Below, piece by piece: positions 56,663 to 64,000 of a DNA stretch of 64,000 nucleotides. Each line of letters opens with the position of its first letter. Positions within the stretch are counted from its first letter, which is position 1. The notes below the pieces were generated by a model. It was not told the DNA's origin. It ran no database searches and saw nothing but the letters and a program-made list of their open reading frames with translations. The DNA comes from Mycobacterium shimoidei (lineage in GTDB: Bacteria; Actinomycetota; Actinomycetes; Mycobacteriales; Mycobacteriaceae). Both the position numbers and the translations under genes were made by a program. The DNA lies in contig LQPU01000032.1 in the NCBI GenBank assembly GCA_002101905.1, positions 310,001-374,000 of the forward strand. The letters run 5' to 3'.

Positions 56663-57838
56663 ATGAGCATGAAGCAGGTGATGCGCTGGACTCGCCACCG
56701 TGCGTGGCAGGGGCTGATTCTGCTGATGGCCGCACTCATGCTGAGCTCGTGCGGGTGGCGCGGTATCTCGAACGTGTCGATCCCGGGCGGCCCGGGCACC
56801 GGCGCGGGCTCCTACACCGTTTATGTCCAGGTGCCGGACACGCTGGCTATCAACGGCAACAGCAAGGTGATGGTTGCCGACGTGTTCGTCGGCTCGATCC
56901 GCGATATCCAGCTCAAGAATTGGGTGGCCACCCTGACACTGGGCCTGGACAAGAGCGTCAAGCTACCCAAGAACGCCACGGCCAAGATCGGGCAGACCAG
57001 CCTGCTGGGTTCTCAGCACATCGAGTTGGCGTCGCCGCCCAACCCGTCGCCGGAACGGCTGAAAAACGGTGACACCATCCCGTTGAAGAACTCGTCGGCG
57101 TATCCCACCATCGAGCGCACCTTGGCCAGCCTCGCGATGATCCTGCGCGGCGGAGGGATCTCGAATCTGGAGACACTGCAAAACGAGGTCAACAACATCC
57201 TGGCCGGTCGTGGTCCGCAGATCCACGACTTCCTCGGCAAGCTGAGGACGTTCACCGCCGAGCTCAACCGGCAACGCGACGACATCACTCATGCCATCGA
57301 CTCCACCAATCGGCTGCTGGAGTACGTGGGGCCGCGGGCGGACGTCATAGATCGGCTTCTCACCGAATTCCCGCCGGTGATCAAGCATTTCGCCGAAAAG
57401 AGTTATCAAGACCTCTTGATCAATGCGAGCGACGCGGTGGGCCGGCTCAGCGCGGCTGCCGACCAGTATCTGTCCGAGACGCGCGGCCCGCTGCATCAGG
57501 ATCTGCAGTTACTGCAGTGCCCGCTGCGGGAATTGGGCAAGGGTGCACCTTATCTGCTCGGTACCCTCAAGATCCTTCTCACGGTGCCGTTCGACCTCGA
57601 CACCGCTCCGCAGCTGATCCGGGGCGACTTCATGAACGCGTCGATGACTGTCGACACCACGTTGTCGGCCGTTGACAACGCGTTCTTGACCGGCACCGGG
57701 TTGTCCGGCGCGCTGCGGGCCCTCGAGCAGTCATTCGGTCGCGACCCCGCGACGATGCTGCCCGACGTCCGCTACACGCCGAACCCCAACAACGCCCCGG
57801 GTGGGCCACTGGTCGAAAGGGCGGACCGGAATTGCTGA
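56663..57838 (+). CDS. lprK: Mce1E lipoprotein (LprK)
   Basis: A 391-residue lipoprotein Mce subunit. The signal sequence ends in the lipobox LSSC with Cys 30 (start at 56663), followed by the MCE domain at about 50-130 (MVADVFVGSIRDIQLKNW). The helical region extends to the C-terminal PGGPLVERADRNC. A GTG at 56651 overlapping mce1D is an alternative start; GAGGGG four bases before the ATG at 56663 favours the latter. It corresponds to Rv0173. Confidence 0.94.
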   Translation: MSMKQVMRWTRHRAWQGLILLMAALMLSSCGWRGISNVSIPGGPGTGAGSYTVYVQVPDTLAINGNSKVMVADVFVGSIRDIQLKNWVATLTLGLDKSVKLPKNATAKIGQTSLLGSQHIELASPPNPSPERLKNGDTIPLKNSSAYPTIERTLASLAMILRGGGISNLETLQNEVNNILAGRGPQIHDFLGKLRTFTAELNRQRDDITHAIDSTNRLLEYVGPRADVIDRLLTEFPPVIKHFAEKSYQDLLINASDAVGRLSAAADQYLSETRGPLHQDLQLLQCPLRELGKGAPYLLGTLKILLTVPFDLDTAPQLIRGDFMNASMTVDTTLSAVDNAFLTGTGLSGALRALEQSFGRDPATMLPDVRYTPNPNNAPGGPLVERADRNC

Positions 57839-59397
57839 CTCGCGGTATCAAGCGCCAGCTGATCATCTTCGGCATCCTGACCCTCATCGCGGTGCTGGTG
57901 TTGGGTTGGTACTACCTGCGCATCCCCACCCTGGTCGGCATCGGCCAGTATGAGCTGAAGGCCGATCTGCCGGCATCGGGTGGTCTGTACCCCACCGCCA
58001 ACGTGACCTATCGGGGCATCACGATCGGCAAGGTGACCGACGTCCAGCCCACCGAGAAGGGCGCTCAGGCGACGATGCGCATCGACAATCGGTACAAGAT
58101 TCCGGTCGACGCGTCGGCGAACGTGCATTCGGTGTCGGCCGTCGGTGAGCAGTATCTGGACCTGGTATCGCCCGGCAACCCGGGCAAGTTCTTCTCACCC
58201 GGGCAGATCATCACCAAAGCCACAGTTCCCAGCGAGATCGGACCGGCCCTGGACACCGCCAACCGAGGGCTGGAAGTGCTGCCCACGGACAAGATCGCAC
58301 AACTGCTCGACGAAACCTCGCAATCGGTCGGTGGGTTGGGTCCGGCGCTGCAGCGGCTGGTCGACGCCACGCAGGCGATCGTCGGGGACTTCAAAACCAA
58401 CATCCGCGATGTCGACGACATCATCGAGCACTCCGGTCCGATCCTGGACAGTCAGGTCACTTCCGGCAGTGCGATCGAGCGCTGGGCGCGCAACCTGAAC
58501 AACTTGGGCGCACAGGCTGCGGAAAAGGACGAGAACCTGCGCAGCATTCTGTCTCAAGCGGCACCGACCGCCGATGAGGTCAACGCGGTATTCAGCGACG
58601 TCCGCGACTCGCTGCCGCAGACGTTGGCCAACCTCGAGATCGTGATCGAGATGCTCAAGCGTTACAACAAGGGTGTCGAGCAGGTGCTGGTGTTCTTGCC
58701 GCAGGTCGGGTCGATCGTCCAGACCATCTCCGAGCCGTACAAGGACGACCACACGGCGCCGCTGGACTTGGTGTTGGCGATCAACTACCCGCCACCTTGC
58801 TTGACCGGATTCCGGCCCGCATCACAATGGCGCTCGCCGGCGGACACCACGATCACGCCGATCACCGAAGCGCATTACTGCGCCATCCCGCAGGACCACC
58901 CTTACAACGTGGTGCGCGGATCACGCAACATCCCGTGTGTCGACGTGCCGGGTAAACGGGCGCCGACACCCAAAGACTGCCGCAGCGACAAGCCCTACGA
59001 ACCGCTGGGCACCAACCCGTGGTACGGCGACCCGAATCAGATCCTCAACTGTCCGGCGCCCGGTGCCCGCTGTGATCAGCCGGTCAACCCCGGCCAGGTG
59101 ATACCGGCGCCGTCGATCAACACCGGGCTAAACCCGTTGCCGGCTGATCGGCTCCCACCGGGTGGACTGACACCGCCCCCGAAGAACGATCCGCTGACAC
59201 GGCCCGGCACGGGCACCGTGCAATGTAACGGACAACAGCCCAACCCGTGCGTCTACACTCCGAGCGGGGGCCCCACCGCGGTCTACAGCCCGCAGAGCGG
59301 TGAGCTGACCGGCCCCGACGGCGTTAAATACTCCGTCAGCAACTCGAGCAGTACAGGAGACGACGGATGGAAGGAGATGCTGGCGCCAGCCGGCTGA
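57832..59397 (+). CDS. mce1F: Mce1F lipid-binding protein
   Basis: A 521-residue Mce protein with an N-terminal anchor at about 8-30 and an MCE domain at about 38-115 (ASGGLYPTANVTYRGITIGKVTDV). A helical region and a Cys/Pro-rich C-terminal domain containing PPPCLTGF, NIPCVDVPGKR and QQPNPCVYTP follow. The TTG start overlaps the lprK stop by 7 nt, as in M. tuberculosis. It corresponds to Rv0174, the last of the six Mce subunits. Confidence 0.95.
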   Translation: MLTRGIKRQLIIFGILTLIAVLVLGWYYLRIPTLVGIGQYELKADLPASGGLYPTANVTYRGITIGKVTDVQPTEKGAQATMRIDNRYKIPVDASANVHSVSAVGEQYLDLVSPGNPGKFFSPGQIITKATVPSEIGPALDTANRGLEVLPTDKIAQLLDETSQSVGGLGPALQRLVDATQAIVGDFKTNIRDVDDIIEHSGPILDSQVTSGSAIERWARNLNNLGAQAAEKDENLRSILSQAAPTADEVNAVFSDVRDSLPQTLANLEIVIEMLKRYNKGVEQVLVFLPQVGSIVQTISEPYKDDHTAPLDLVLAINYPPPCLTGFRPASQWRSPADTTITPITEAHYCAIPQDHPYNVVRGSRNIPCVDVPGKRAPTPKDCRSDKPYEPLGTNPWYGDPNQILNCPAPGARCDQPVNPGQVIPAPSINTGLNPLPADRLPPGGLTPPPKNDPLTRPGTGTVQCNGQQPNPCVYTPSGGPTAVYSPQSGELTGPDGVKYSVSNSSSTGDDGWKEMLAPAG

Positions 59398-60104
59398 ACC
59401 CGAACGCTACCGACAGTTCGTCGTCTTCAAAGGTGGAGAGCCAGGATTCGCCTTCGGAGGTGAAGGCCGAGGATTCTTCAGAATCCGAGGTCGGAACCGA
59501 CCAGACCAGCACCGAGGTGGCGGGGGAGGAGTTGTCCTCGGAGGAGACCGCCGAGGATGCGGCTGAATCCGAAGACGGCGACTCCCCGCAGGTCGAAAGC
59601 AATCCCTCGCGGCTAGGCCGCGGGTGGTTCGTCGCCCTGATCGCAACACTCCTCGTGCTGGCCGGCGGTCTGGGAACAGCCGGTTTACTTGCACTGCGCG
59701 CCAACAAGGAGAGCCGGACCCTCGCACAGGACAGCGACGCAGCTGTGCAGGCCGCAAAAGATTGCGTCGCGGCAACTCAGGCACCCGATATCGCCGCGAT
59801 GGTCGCCAGCCAGCAGAAGATCATTGACTGCGCAACCGGAGACTTCCGGGCTCAGGCGGTGCTCTACAGCAGTCTGCTCATCGATGCGTATCAGGCAGCC
59901 AACGCCCACGTCCAAGTGTCCGATATGCGTGCGGCACCGGAACGCAGCAACGCCGACGGCTCAATCGACGTGTTGGTGGCGGTGCGGGTCAAGGTGACCA
60001 ACACTGAAGCCGCGAACCAGGAGGCCGGCTACCGATTACGGGTGAAGATGGCCCCCGACGAAGGTCAATTCCGGATCGCCAAGCTTGACCAGGTGGCGAA
60101 GTGA
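59367..60104 (+). CDS. Mce-associated membrane protein (Rv0175-like)
   Basis: A 245-residue protein. An 80-residue N-terminus is extremely rich in Ser, Glu and Asp and is likely disordered and cytoplasmic. One membrane helix lies at about residues 88-110, and an external NTF2-like domain with two cysteines (KDCVAATQ, KIIDCATGD) follows. Proteins of this type stabilise or accessorise Mce transporters. It overlaps mce1F by 31 nt; AGGAG precedes the ATG inside mce1F. It ends in a 4-nt overlap with the next gene. Confidence 0.88.
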   Translation: MEGDAGASRLNPNATDSSSSSKVESQDSPSEVKAEDSSESEVGTDQTSTEVAGEELSSEETAEDAAESEDGDSPQVESNPSRLGRGWFVALIATLLVLAGGLGTAGLLALRANKESRTLAQDSDAAVQAAKDCVAATQAPDIAAMVASQQKIIDCATGDFRAQAVLYSSLLIDAYQAANAHVQVSDMRAAPERSNADGSIDVLVAVRVKVTNTEAANQEAGYRLRVKMAPDEGQFRIAKLDQVAK

Positions 60105-61078
60105 CAGCGGTGGTCGAGAAGACCGAAACTGCGCCGACGGTTAGCACAGCAGCTCCAAATCGTCTGGCGTCCTGGAAAATTCGCGCATCCGCCTTCCTCA
60201 TCGATGTATTGCCCGGGCTTGCCGTGGTCGCGACCATGACGCTGGTCGGCTCGGCGGTGCCGCTGGGCAGCACATGGTGGTGGCTGTGCGTGTATGCCCT
60301 GGCGACCGGGATTCTGCTGACCTTGATCAACCGGGTGGTATGGCCGGCCAACCGCGGCTGGAGCCTGGGCCGGGCCTTCGTGGGCATCACAGTCGTCCGA
60401 CCTGATGGGACTTCGGTGGGGCTCGGGCGGCTGCTGTTGAGGGACCTCGCCCACCTGCTGGACACCGTTTCGGTATTCGTGGGCTGGCTATGGCCACTGT
60501 GGGATCCGCGGCGGCGTACCTTCGCCGACATGTTGCTCGACACCGAGGTGCGCTGTGTCGCACCAGATCAGCGTCCGGCCGGTATCCGCCGGATCACCGC
60601 GATCGTGGTGTCGACGGCGGCGCTGCTCTGCGTCGCTGGGGCGATGATGGGCATCTGGGCGGTCTGGCTGAACGATCGGAAATCCGACCAGACCCGCGCC
60701 GAGATCGAAGCTGCGGGCCCGAAAATGGTCGCCCAAATGCTGACCTACGATCCGAAAACGCTGGATGAGGACTTCGCGCGCGCGCAATCGCTGACAACCG
60801 AAAAGTACCGGCCAGTGTTGGCCGAACAGCAGGAGACGGTGAAAAAAGGTAACCCGGTGGTCAACGAGTACTGGGTGACCAACAGCGCGATACTGTCCGC
60901 CGCGCCGGATCGCGCAACGATGATGATGTTCCTGCGGGGTCACCGGGGCGGAGAGAATCAGGAGCGCTTCATCACCGCAACAGTGCGAGTGTCGTTCGTC
61001 AAGGGCGACGGCGAGCGCTGGCTCGTCGACGACCTCAACGTGGTCACTAAACCAAAACCGCCAAAGGGTCAAAAATGA
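60101..61078 (+). CDS. RDD-family Mce-associated membrane protein (Rv0176-like)
   Basis: A 325-residue protein. An N-terminal RDD domain of three membrane helices (residues about 20-140) contains KIRASAFLIDVLPGLAVVAT and NRGWSLGRAFVGITVV. Another helix lies near 170-190, followed by an external NTF2-like domain. It begins with GTG overlapping the previous stop by 4 nt and ends with a 4-nt overlap, so it is translationally coupled on both sides. Its role in Mce1 transport is inferred from the operon. Confidence 0.9.
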   Translation: MTAVVEKTETAPTVSTAAPNRLASWKIRASAFLIDVLPGLAVVATMTLVGSAVPLGSTWWWLCVYALATGILLTLINRVVWPANRGWSLGRAFVGITVVRPDGTSVGLGRLLLRDLAHLLDTVSVFVGWLWPLWDPRRRTFADMLLDTEVRCVAPDQRPAGIRRITAIVVSTAALLCVAGAMMGIWAVWLNDRKSDQTRAEIEAAGPKMVAQMLTYDPKTLDEDFARAQSLTTEKYRPVLAEQQETVKKGNPVVNEYWVTNSAILSAAPDRATMMMFLRGHRGGENQERFITATVRVSFVKGDGERWLVDDLNVVTKPKPPKGQK

Positions 61079-61689
61079 GTCCCCGCCGTCAGATTCAGCC
61101 GGGCGAGGAACCGCTGCTTTCCGGGCAGGTACCGGATCCAACACTGTGGTCGCGGCTACCTCTACCACGTCTGCGACTGCCTCGACAATGGTGGAAGCCG
61201 TCCCGGAGCTGGACGCTACCGGGAGTGTTGGTCGTTGCAGTGTTGCTTGCGGTGGGCTCGATCGCGACTTCCGCCGTTGTCCTGATCCGCCATCAGGCAC
61301 GTCACGTGCTGGCGATGAAGGAAGTTGACGCGCTGGTTTTCGTCCGCTCTTTCATGACCACGTTCACGTCGCTAGATCCCTTCCACGCCAACGACTATGT
61401 TGACCGGATATTCGCGCACGCCACAGGTGATTTCGCCAAGCAGTACCACGATAAGCAAAACGAGATTCTCGCCGGCGTCGCTCAAGCGGAGCCCACCAAA
61501 GGAACCACTCTGGAGGTCGGGGTGGAAAGGTGGAACGACGATGGCAGTGCAAATGTGCTCGCGGCCACCGAAATCACGTCCAGGACACCCGATGGAAAGC
61601 AAGTAATCGAAAAGACCAATCGTTGGCTGGTAGTTGCTCAACGGGAAGGCGATCAGTGGAAGATCAGCAGCCTGCAACAGGTGATCTGA
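61075..61689 (+). CDS. Mce-associated membrane protein (Rv0177-like)
   Basis: A 204-residue protein with a short cytoplasmic N-terminus, one membrane helix at about residues 44-66 (LPGVLVVAVLLAVGSIATSAVVLI) and an external NTF2-like domain ending in WKISSLQQVI. It lacks the long acidic N-terminus of its neighbours. It overlaps the genes on both sides. Its function is inferred only from co-occurrence with Mce1. Confidence 0.88.
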   Translation: MSPRRQIQPGEEPLLSGQVPDPTLWSRLPLPRLRLPRQWWKPSRSWTLPGVLVVAVLLAVGSIATSAVVLIRHQARHVLAMKEVDALVFVRSFMTTFTSLDPFHANDYVDRIFAHATGDFAKQYHDKQNEILAGVAQAEPTKGTTLEVGVERWNDDGSANVLAATEITSRTPDGKQVIEKTNRWLVVAQREGDQWKISSLQQVI

Positions 61690-62372
61690 GCGACGACGTT
61701 TCCGGTGACGCGTCGGAACAGGCGGCATCCGTCGACACCGATGCTTCCGAAAGCGACACCGATGCTGCCGAAAGTAGTTCAGAACCGGAGGCTTCCGACG
61801 CTGAATCCACCGGGGACGACGCCGATACCGTCGTCGGCTTTAAGACCCGGCGTCCAGCCGGGCGACGGCTGTTCGTCGCGGCGGCGGTGGCGGCTGCGCT
61901 GTTCGTGGGCTCAGCGGCCTTCGCTGGTGCCACGGTACAGCCGTACCTGACGGACCGGGCGGTTGTCGCCACTAAGCTGCGCATCGCGGAGACGGCCGCC
62001 AACGCGATCACCACGCTGTGGACCTACAACCCCGACAACATGGACAAGCTGGCCGATCGTGCGGCGCGGTACCTCAGCGGCGACTTCGAAGCTCAGTACC
62101 GCAAATACATCGACGCAATCGCGCCGACCAACAAGCAAGCCCAGATCACCAATACGACTCAAGTCACTGGGGCGGCCGTGGAATCGCTGACCGCGACCGA
62201 TGCCACCGCGATCGTCTACACCAATACGACATCCACGAGCCCACTGACAAAGAACATACCGTCGCTGAAGTACTTGTCTTACCGGCTGAACCTGAAGCGC
62301 GACCGCGCGCGCTGGCTGGTCACCAAGATGACCACCATCACGTCATTGGATCTCACGCCCCAACTGGGGTAG
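61656..62372 (+). CDS. Mce-associated membrane protein (Rv0178-like)
   Basis: A 238-residue protein. The N-terminal 65 residues are rich in Asp, Ser, Glu and Ala, then comes one membrane helix at about 72-92 (LFVAAAVAAALFVGSAAFA) and an external NTF2-like domain. The GTG at 61656 is preferred because GGGAAGG lies just upstream, giving a 34-nt overlap with the previous gene; the length is close to the 244-residue M. tuberculosis protein. It is the last gene of the mce1 operon. Confidence 0.87.
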   Translation: MEDQQPATGDLSDDVSGDASEQAASVDTDASESDTDAAESSSEPEASDAESTGDDADTVVGFKTRRPAGRRLFVAAAVAAALFVGSAAFAGATVQPYLTDRAVVATKLRIAETAANAITTLWTYNPDNMDKLADRAARYLSGDFEAQYRKYIDAIAPTNKQAQITNTTQVTGAAVESLTATDATAIVYTNTTSTSPLTKNIPSLKYLSYRLNLKRDRARWLVTKMTTITSLDLTPQLG

Positions 62373-62393
62373 GCCGAATCGGCTCGACCGGCG

Positions 62394-63500
62394 CTAGTTG
62401 AACGCAAGCCAGCTGGGCAGCGCCCGCTCGTGAGAGTCGCACAGCACCTGGCGCGTGTCGCAGGATCCCTTCGGCACGCCGGCTCCGGCCCACATCCCGC
62501 CGGTATCGCGGCGCAGCACGATCGCCGACGACCCGCCGCCGTCGAGCAAAATGGCTGTGTCACTGCCCAATCCGCGGAACAGGTCCTGGATGTTGTCCGG
62601 CGTATAGCTGCCGCCCTGGAACACGTAGACCTCGTCCTTGGGCTTGGAGTAGGCGATCGCGGTGCGTGCGGCGCTGGGTCCACCGTCGTTGAGCTGACCG
62701 GTGATACCCGGGGCCAACAACCCCAGTCCGCTCACCGCGACGAATGACTCCCCCTTGTCCACCAGGCCCTGTACGAGCGGGCCCGCCGCGTCGTAATCAC
62801 GGCCGTCGCGACCGCCCTTGGGCCACACCACATATGGTGCCCCACGCGTCGGCAGGATCATCGTTGCCAAGGCGGCCCAGTGCTCGTCGCCGCCGGACAA
62901 TCCCTGCTTGCCGGCGTACGGGACTGTGCCGGTAACCGCCTGATTGGCCCGGCCCATTCCGCGGGTGTTGTCGACGAACACGCCCAGCGGTGAACTGCAA
63001 CCGGTCGACTTCCAGGAGCCGCCCTTCTGGCCGCGGATATCGAAGAAGTTGGCGTTGATCGCAATCGTCGGTTGACCGAGAACTTGCCACGCCTGTAACG
63101 GCGGATAGGTCTCCGATGCCTGCATGAGCCCGTCGCTGGTGCGCGCACGGGGATCGCGTTCGCACCGTGCCTGGAAACCGCGATGGCTGTCCACCAGGAG
63201 GTGCGGCGAAAGCCGTTGCGAGGCAGCCTTGATGATCATCAGGTGGCCGCCGCTGTTGCCGTCGTACCAGCGGCCACTCGCATTGAGCATGGGTGCCGGG
63301 TGTCCCGCCCCGAAGTTGTACACCAAGTACGAGCCGCGGGTGTTGGCGATGGCGGCGGCCAGCAGGTCGCGGGCCTCAGCCCGCGCAACCGGCTGCCCGG
63401 TACTGGTGGCCAGGCCCACGCACAGCGTCACCGCAGCGCAGCAGGCGGCCAAGCGCCGGAAGACGGCGGCGAGACTCTGCACTTGTTGCCCTTTCGGCAC
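62394..63500 (-). CDS. lprO: Secreted phosphodiester-glycosidase-like protein LprO
   Basis: A 368-residue exported protein. The N-terminal hydrophobic segment lies at about 12-35, with LAAC at residues 17-20 a possible lipobox and AVARAEA-type residues a possible signal-peptidase site. The NAGPA-type phosphodiester glycosidase domain spans roughly 40-365, with AINANFFDIRGQKGGSW near 148 and AILLDGGGSSAIVLRRD near 322. It corresponds to Rv0179c, annotated as a lipoprotein; true lipidation is uncertain here. It converges on the mce1 operon and has its own strong promoter. Confidence 0.86.
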   Translation of the reverse strand: MPKGQQVQSLAAVFRRLAACCAAVTLCVGLATSTGQPVARAEARDLLAAAIANTRGSYLVYNFGAGHPAPMLNASGRWYDGNSGGHLMIIKAASQRLSPHLLVDSHRGFQARCERDPRARTSDGLMQASETYPPLQAWQVLGQPTIAINANFFDIRGQKGGSWKSTGCSSPLGVFVDNTRGMGRANQAVTGTVPYAGKQGLSGGDEHWAALATMILPTRGAPYVVWPKGGRDGRDYDAAGPLVQGLVDKGESFVAVSGLGLLAPGITGQLNDGGPSAARTAIAYSKPKDEVYVFQGGSYTPDNIQDLFRGLGSDTAILLDGGGSSAIVLRRDTGGMWAGAGVPKGSCDTRQVLCDSHERALPSWLAFN

Positions 63501-63521
63501 GGGGTCGGTACAACAAGCAGA

Positions 63522-63549
63522 ACATTAACCACAGTGAAAACACTGTCAA
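63522..63549 (-). promoter_or_regulatory. SigA-type promoter with palindrome in the spacer, lprO
   Basis: On the minus strand TTGACA (63549-63544) is followed after 16 bp by TAATGT (63527-63522), a near-consensus SigA pair placed about 20 bp before the lprO start. A perfect ACAGTG-AAAA-CACTGT inverted repeat (63531-63546) overlaps the -35 and fills the spacer, so a repressor could block the promoter. Confidence 0.72.
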
Positions 63550-63631
63550 CTTGCGTAACGAAATCGTGACGCTTTGGCTGCGGTCCAATGACGTTCGGCC
63601 GCTTGACGTTCCGCTTACCGCAGGGTGCCGG

Positions 63632-64000
63632 CTATTTGTCGGGCTCGGTCGCTGTCGAGGCCTGCGCGGTCTTTGCGGTCTCCTCTGCCTCGGGTTCGTG
63701 CGCCGAGTCGGATTCCGCCGAGTTCTCCTGATCGCCCCGACGGTCGTACCTGCGGGTGACGATGCCGCCCAGCAACAGGCCGACGACGAGCCCGATCGCC
63801 GTCCACAGCAACGCTTGCGACAAGCCGGCTTGGAACTGACCATCGAAGTACAGCAGCGCCCGGATTCCCATGAACACTTGGTGCATTGGCTGGAATCTGG
63901 CCAGCCAGCTGAACACCGGTGGCGTCGCCTCCAACGGGATCGCGGCACCCGCGGAGGGCAACCCGAGGATCACGAAGAGGAACATGCCTACCAGCAGACC
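63632..64000 (-). CDS. Membrane protein, C-terminal part (Rv0180c-like)
   Basis: The visible part is the C-terminal 122 residues of an integral membrane protein continuing beyond the right edge. Hydrophobic segments occur at GLLVGMFLFVILGLPSAG and LLWTAIGLVVGLLLGGIV, followed by a charged, Glu/Ala-rich tail (DSAHEPEAEETAK). Gene order and strand match Rv0180c, a large membrane protein of unknown function. The gene's real start is outside this window. Confidence 0.82.
   Translation of the reverse strand, partial: GLLVGMFLFVILGLPSAGAAIPLEATPPVFSWLARFQPMHQVFMGIRALLYFDGQFQAGLSQALLWTAIGLVVGLLLGGIVTRRYDRRGDQENSAESDSAHEPEAEETAKTAQASTATEPDK

Overview
The window is a high-GC actinobacterial chromosome segment whose gene order closely follows the Mycobacterium tuberculosis region Rv0127 (mak) to Rv0180c. 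Diagnostic genes are antigen 85C (fbpC), cyp138, mce1R, fadD5 and a complete mce1 operon. Three features argue against the M. tuberculosis complex: fgd2 is absent after fadE1, no PE-domain gene is present at either the PE1/PE2 or the PE3/PE4 position, and a Dps ferritin is present. The source is best described as a non-tuberculous Mycobacterium; the species cannot be named from this sequence. There are no tRNAs, rRNAs, transposases, phage genes or CRISPR arrays.

Layout. 0-6.6 kb holds the end of maltokinase, fbpC, a small phosphoesterase pair, htdZ, a hydrolase, fadE1 and an acetyltransferase. 6.6-11.3 kb is an insertion relative to M. tuberculosis: a DUF4185 protein, a two-domain DUF427 protein and a TetR regulator divergent from a ferredoxin-reductase/fatty-acid-desaturase pair. 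11.3-25.5 kb carries ephF, a TetR/cyp138 pair with twin operators, msrA, a SnoaL/epimerase/methyltransferase operon, a DUF427 protein, an AlkA-like glycosylase, dps with a SigF-like promoter, a TetR with two methyltransferases, an aldehyde dehydrogenase and an SDR. 25.5-32.9 kb has a secreted PE-PPE-type hydrolase lacking a PE domain, fadE2-ptbB, the three-gene proton-translocating transhydrogenase and a 43-residue microprotein.

32.9-40 kb contains a TetR and an inserted block (methyltransferase with GbsR/MarR regulator, SDR, hydrolase, large FadE) where PE3/PE4 would be, then the FAD-linked oxidase. 40-44.7 kb is a second inserted block: two paralogous TetR regulators, a degenerate SDR, a TesB-like thioesterase, a DUF427 protein and a CaiB-type CoA-transferase. 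Three copies of one operator-like sequence (TTACA-N14-TGTMA) lie in its promoters, and I regard this as the best candidate for an undescribed regulatory unit. 44.7-62.4 kb has adhE1, a thioesterase, an SRPBCC protein, mce1R, fadD5 and the mce1 lipid-import operon with its four accessory genes. The window ends with lprO, behind a promoter with a palindrome in its spacer, and the end of a membrane protein.

The recurring theme is acyl-CoA, cell-envelope lipid and fatty-acid metabolism under local TetR, GntR and MarR-type regulators. Several of these regulators have recognisable palindromic operators beside them.
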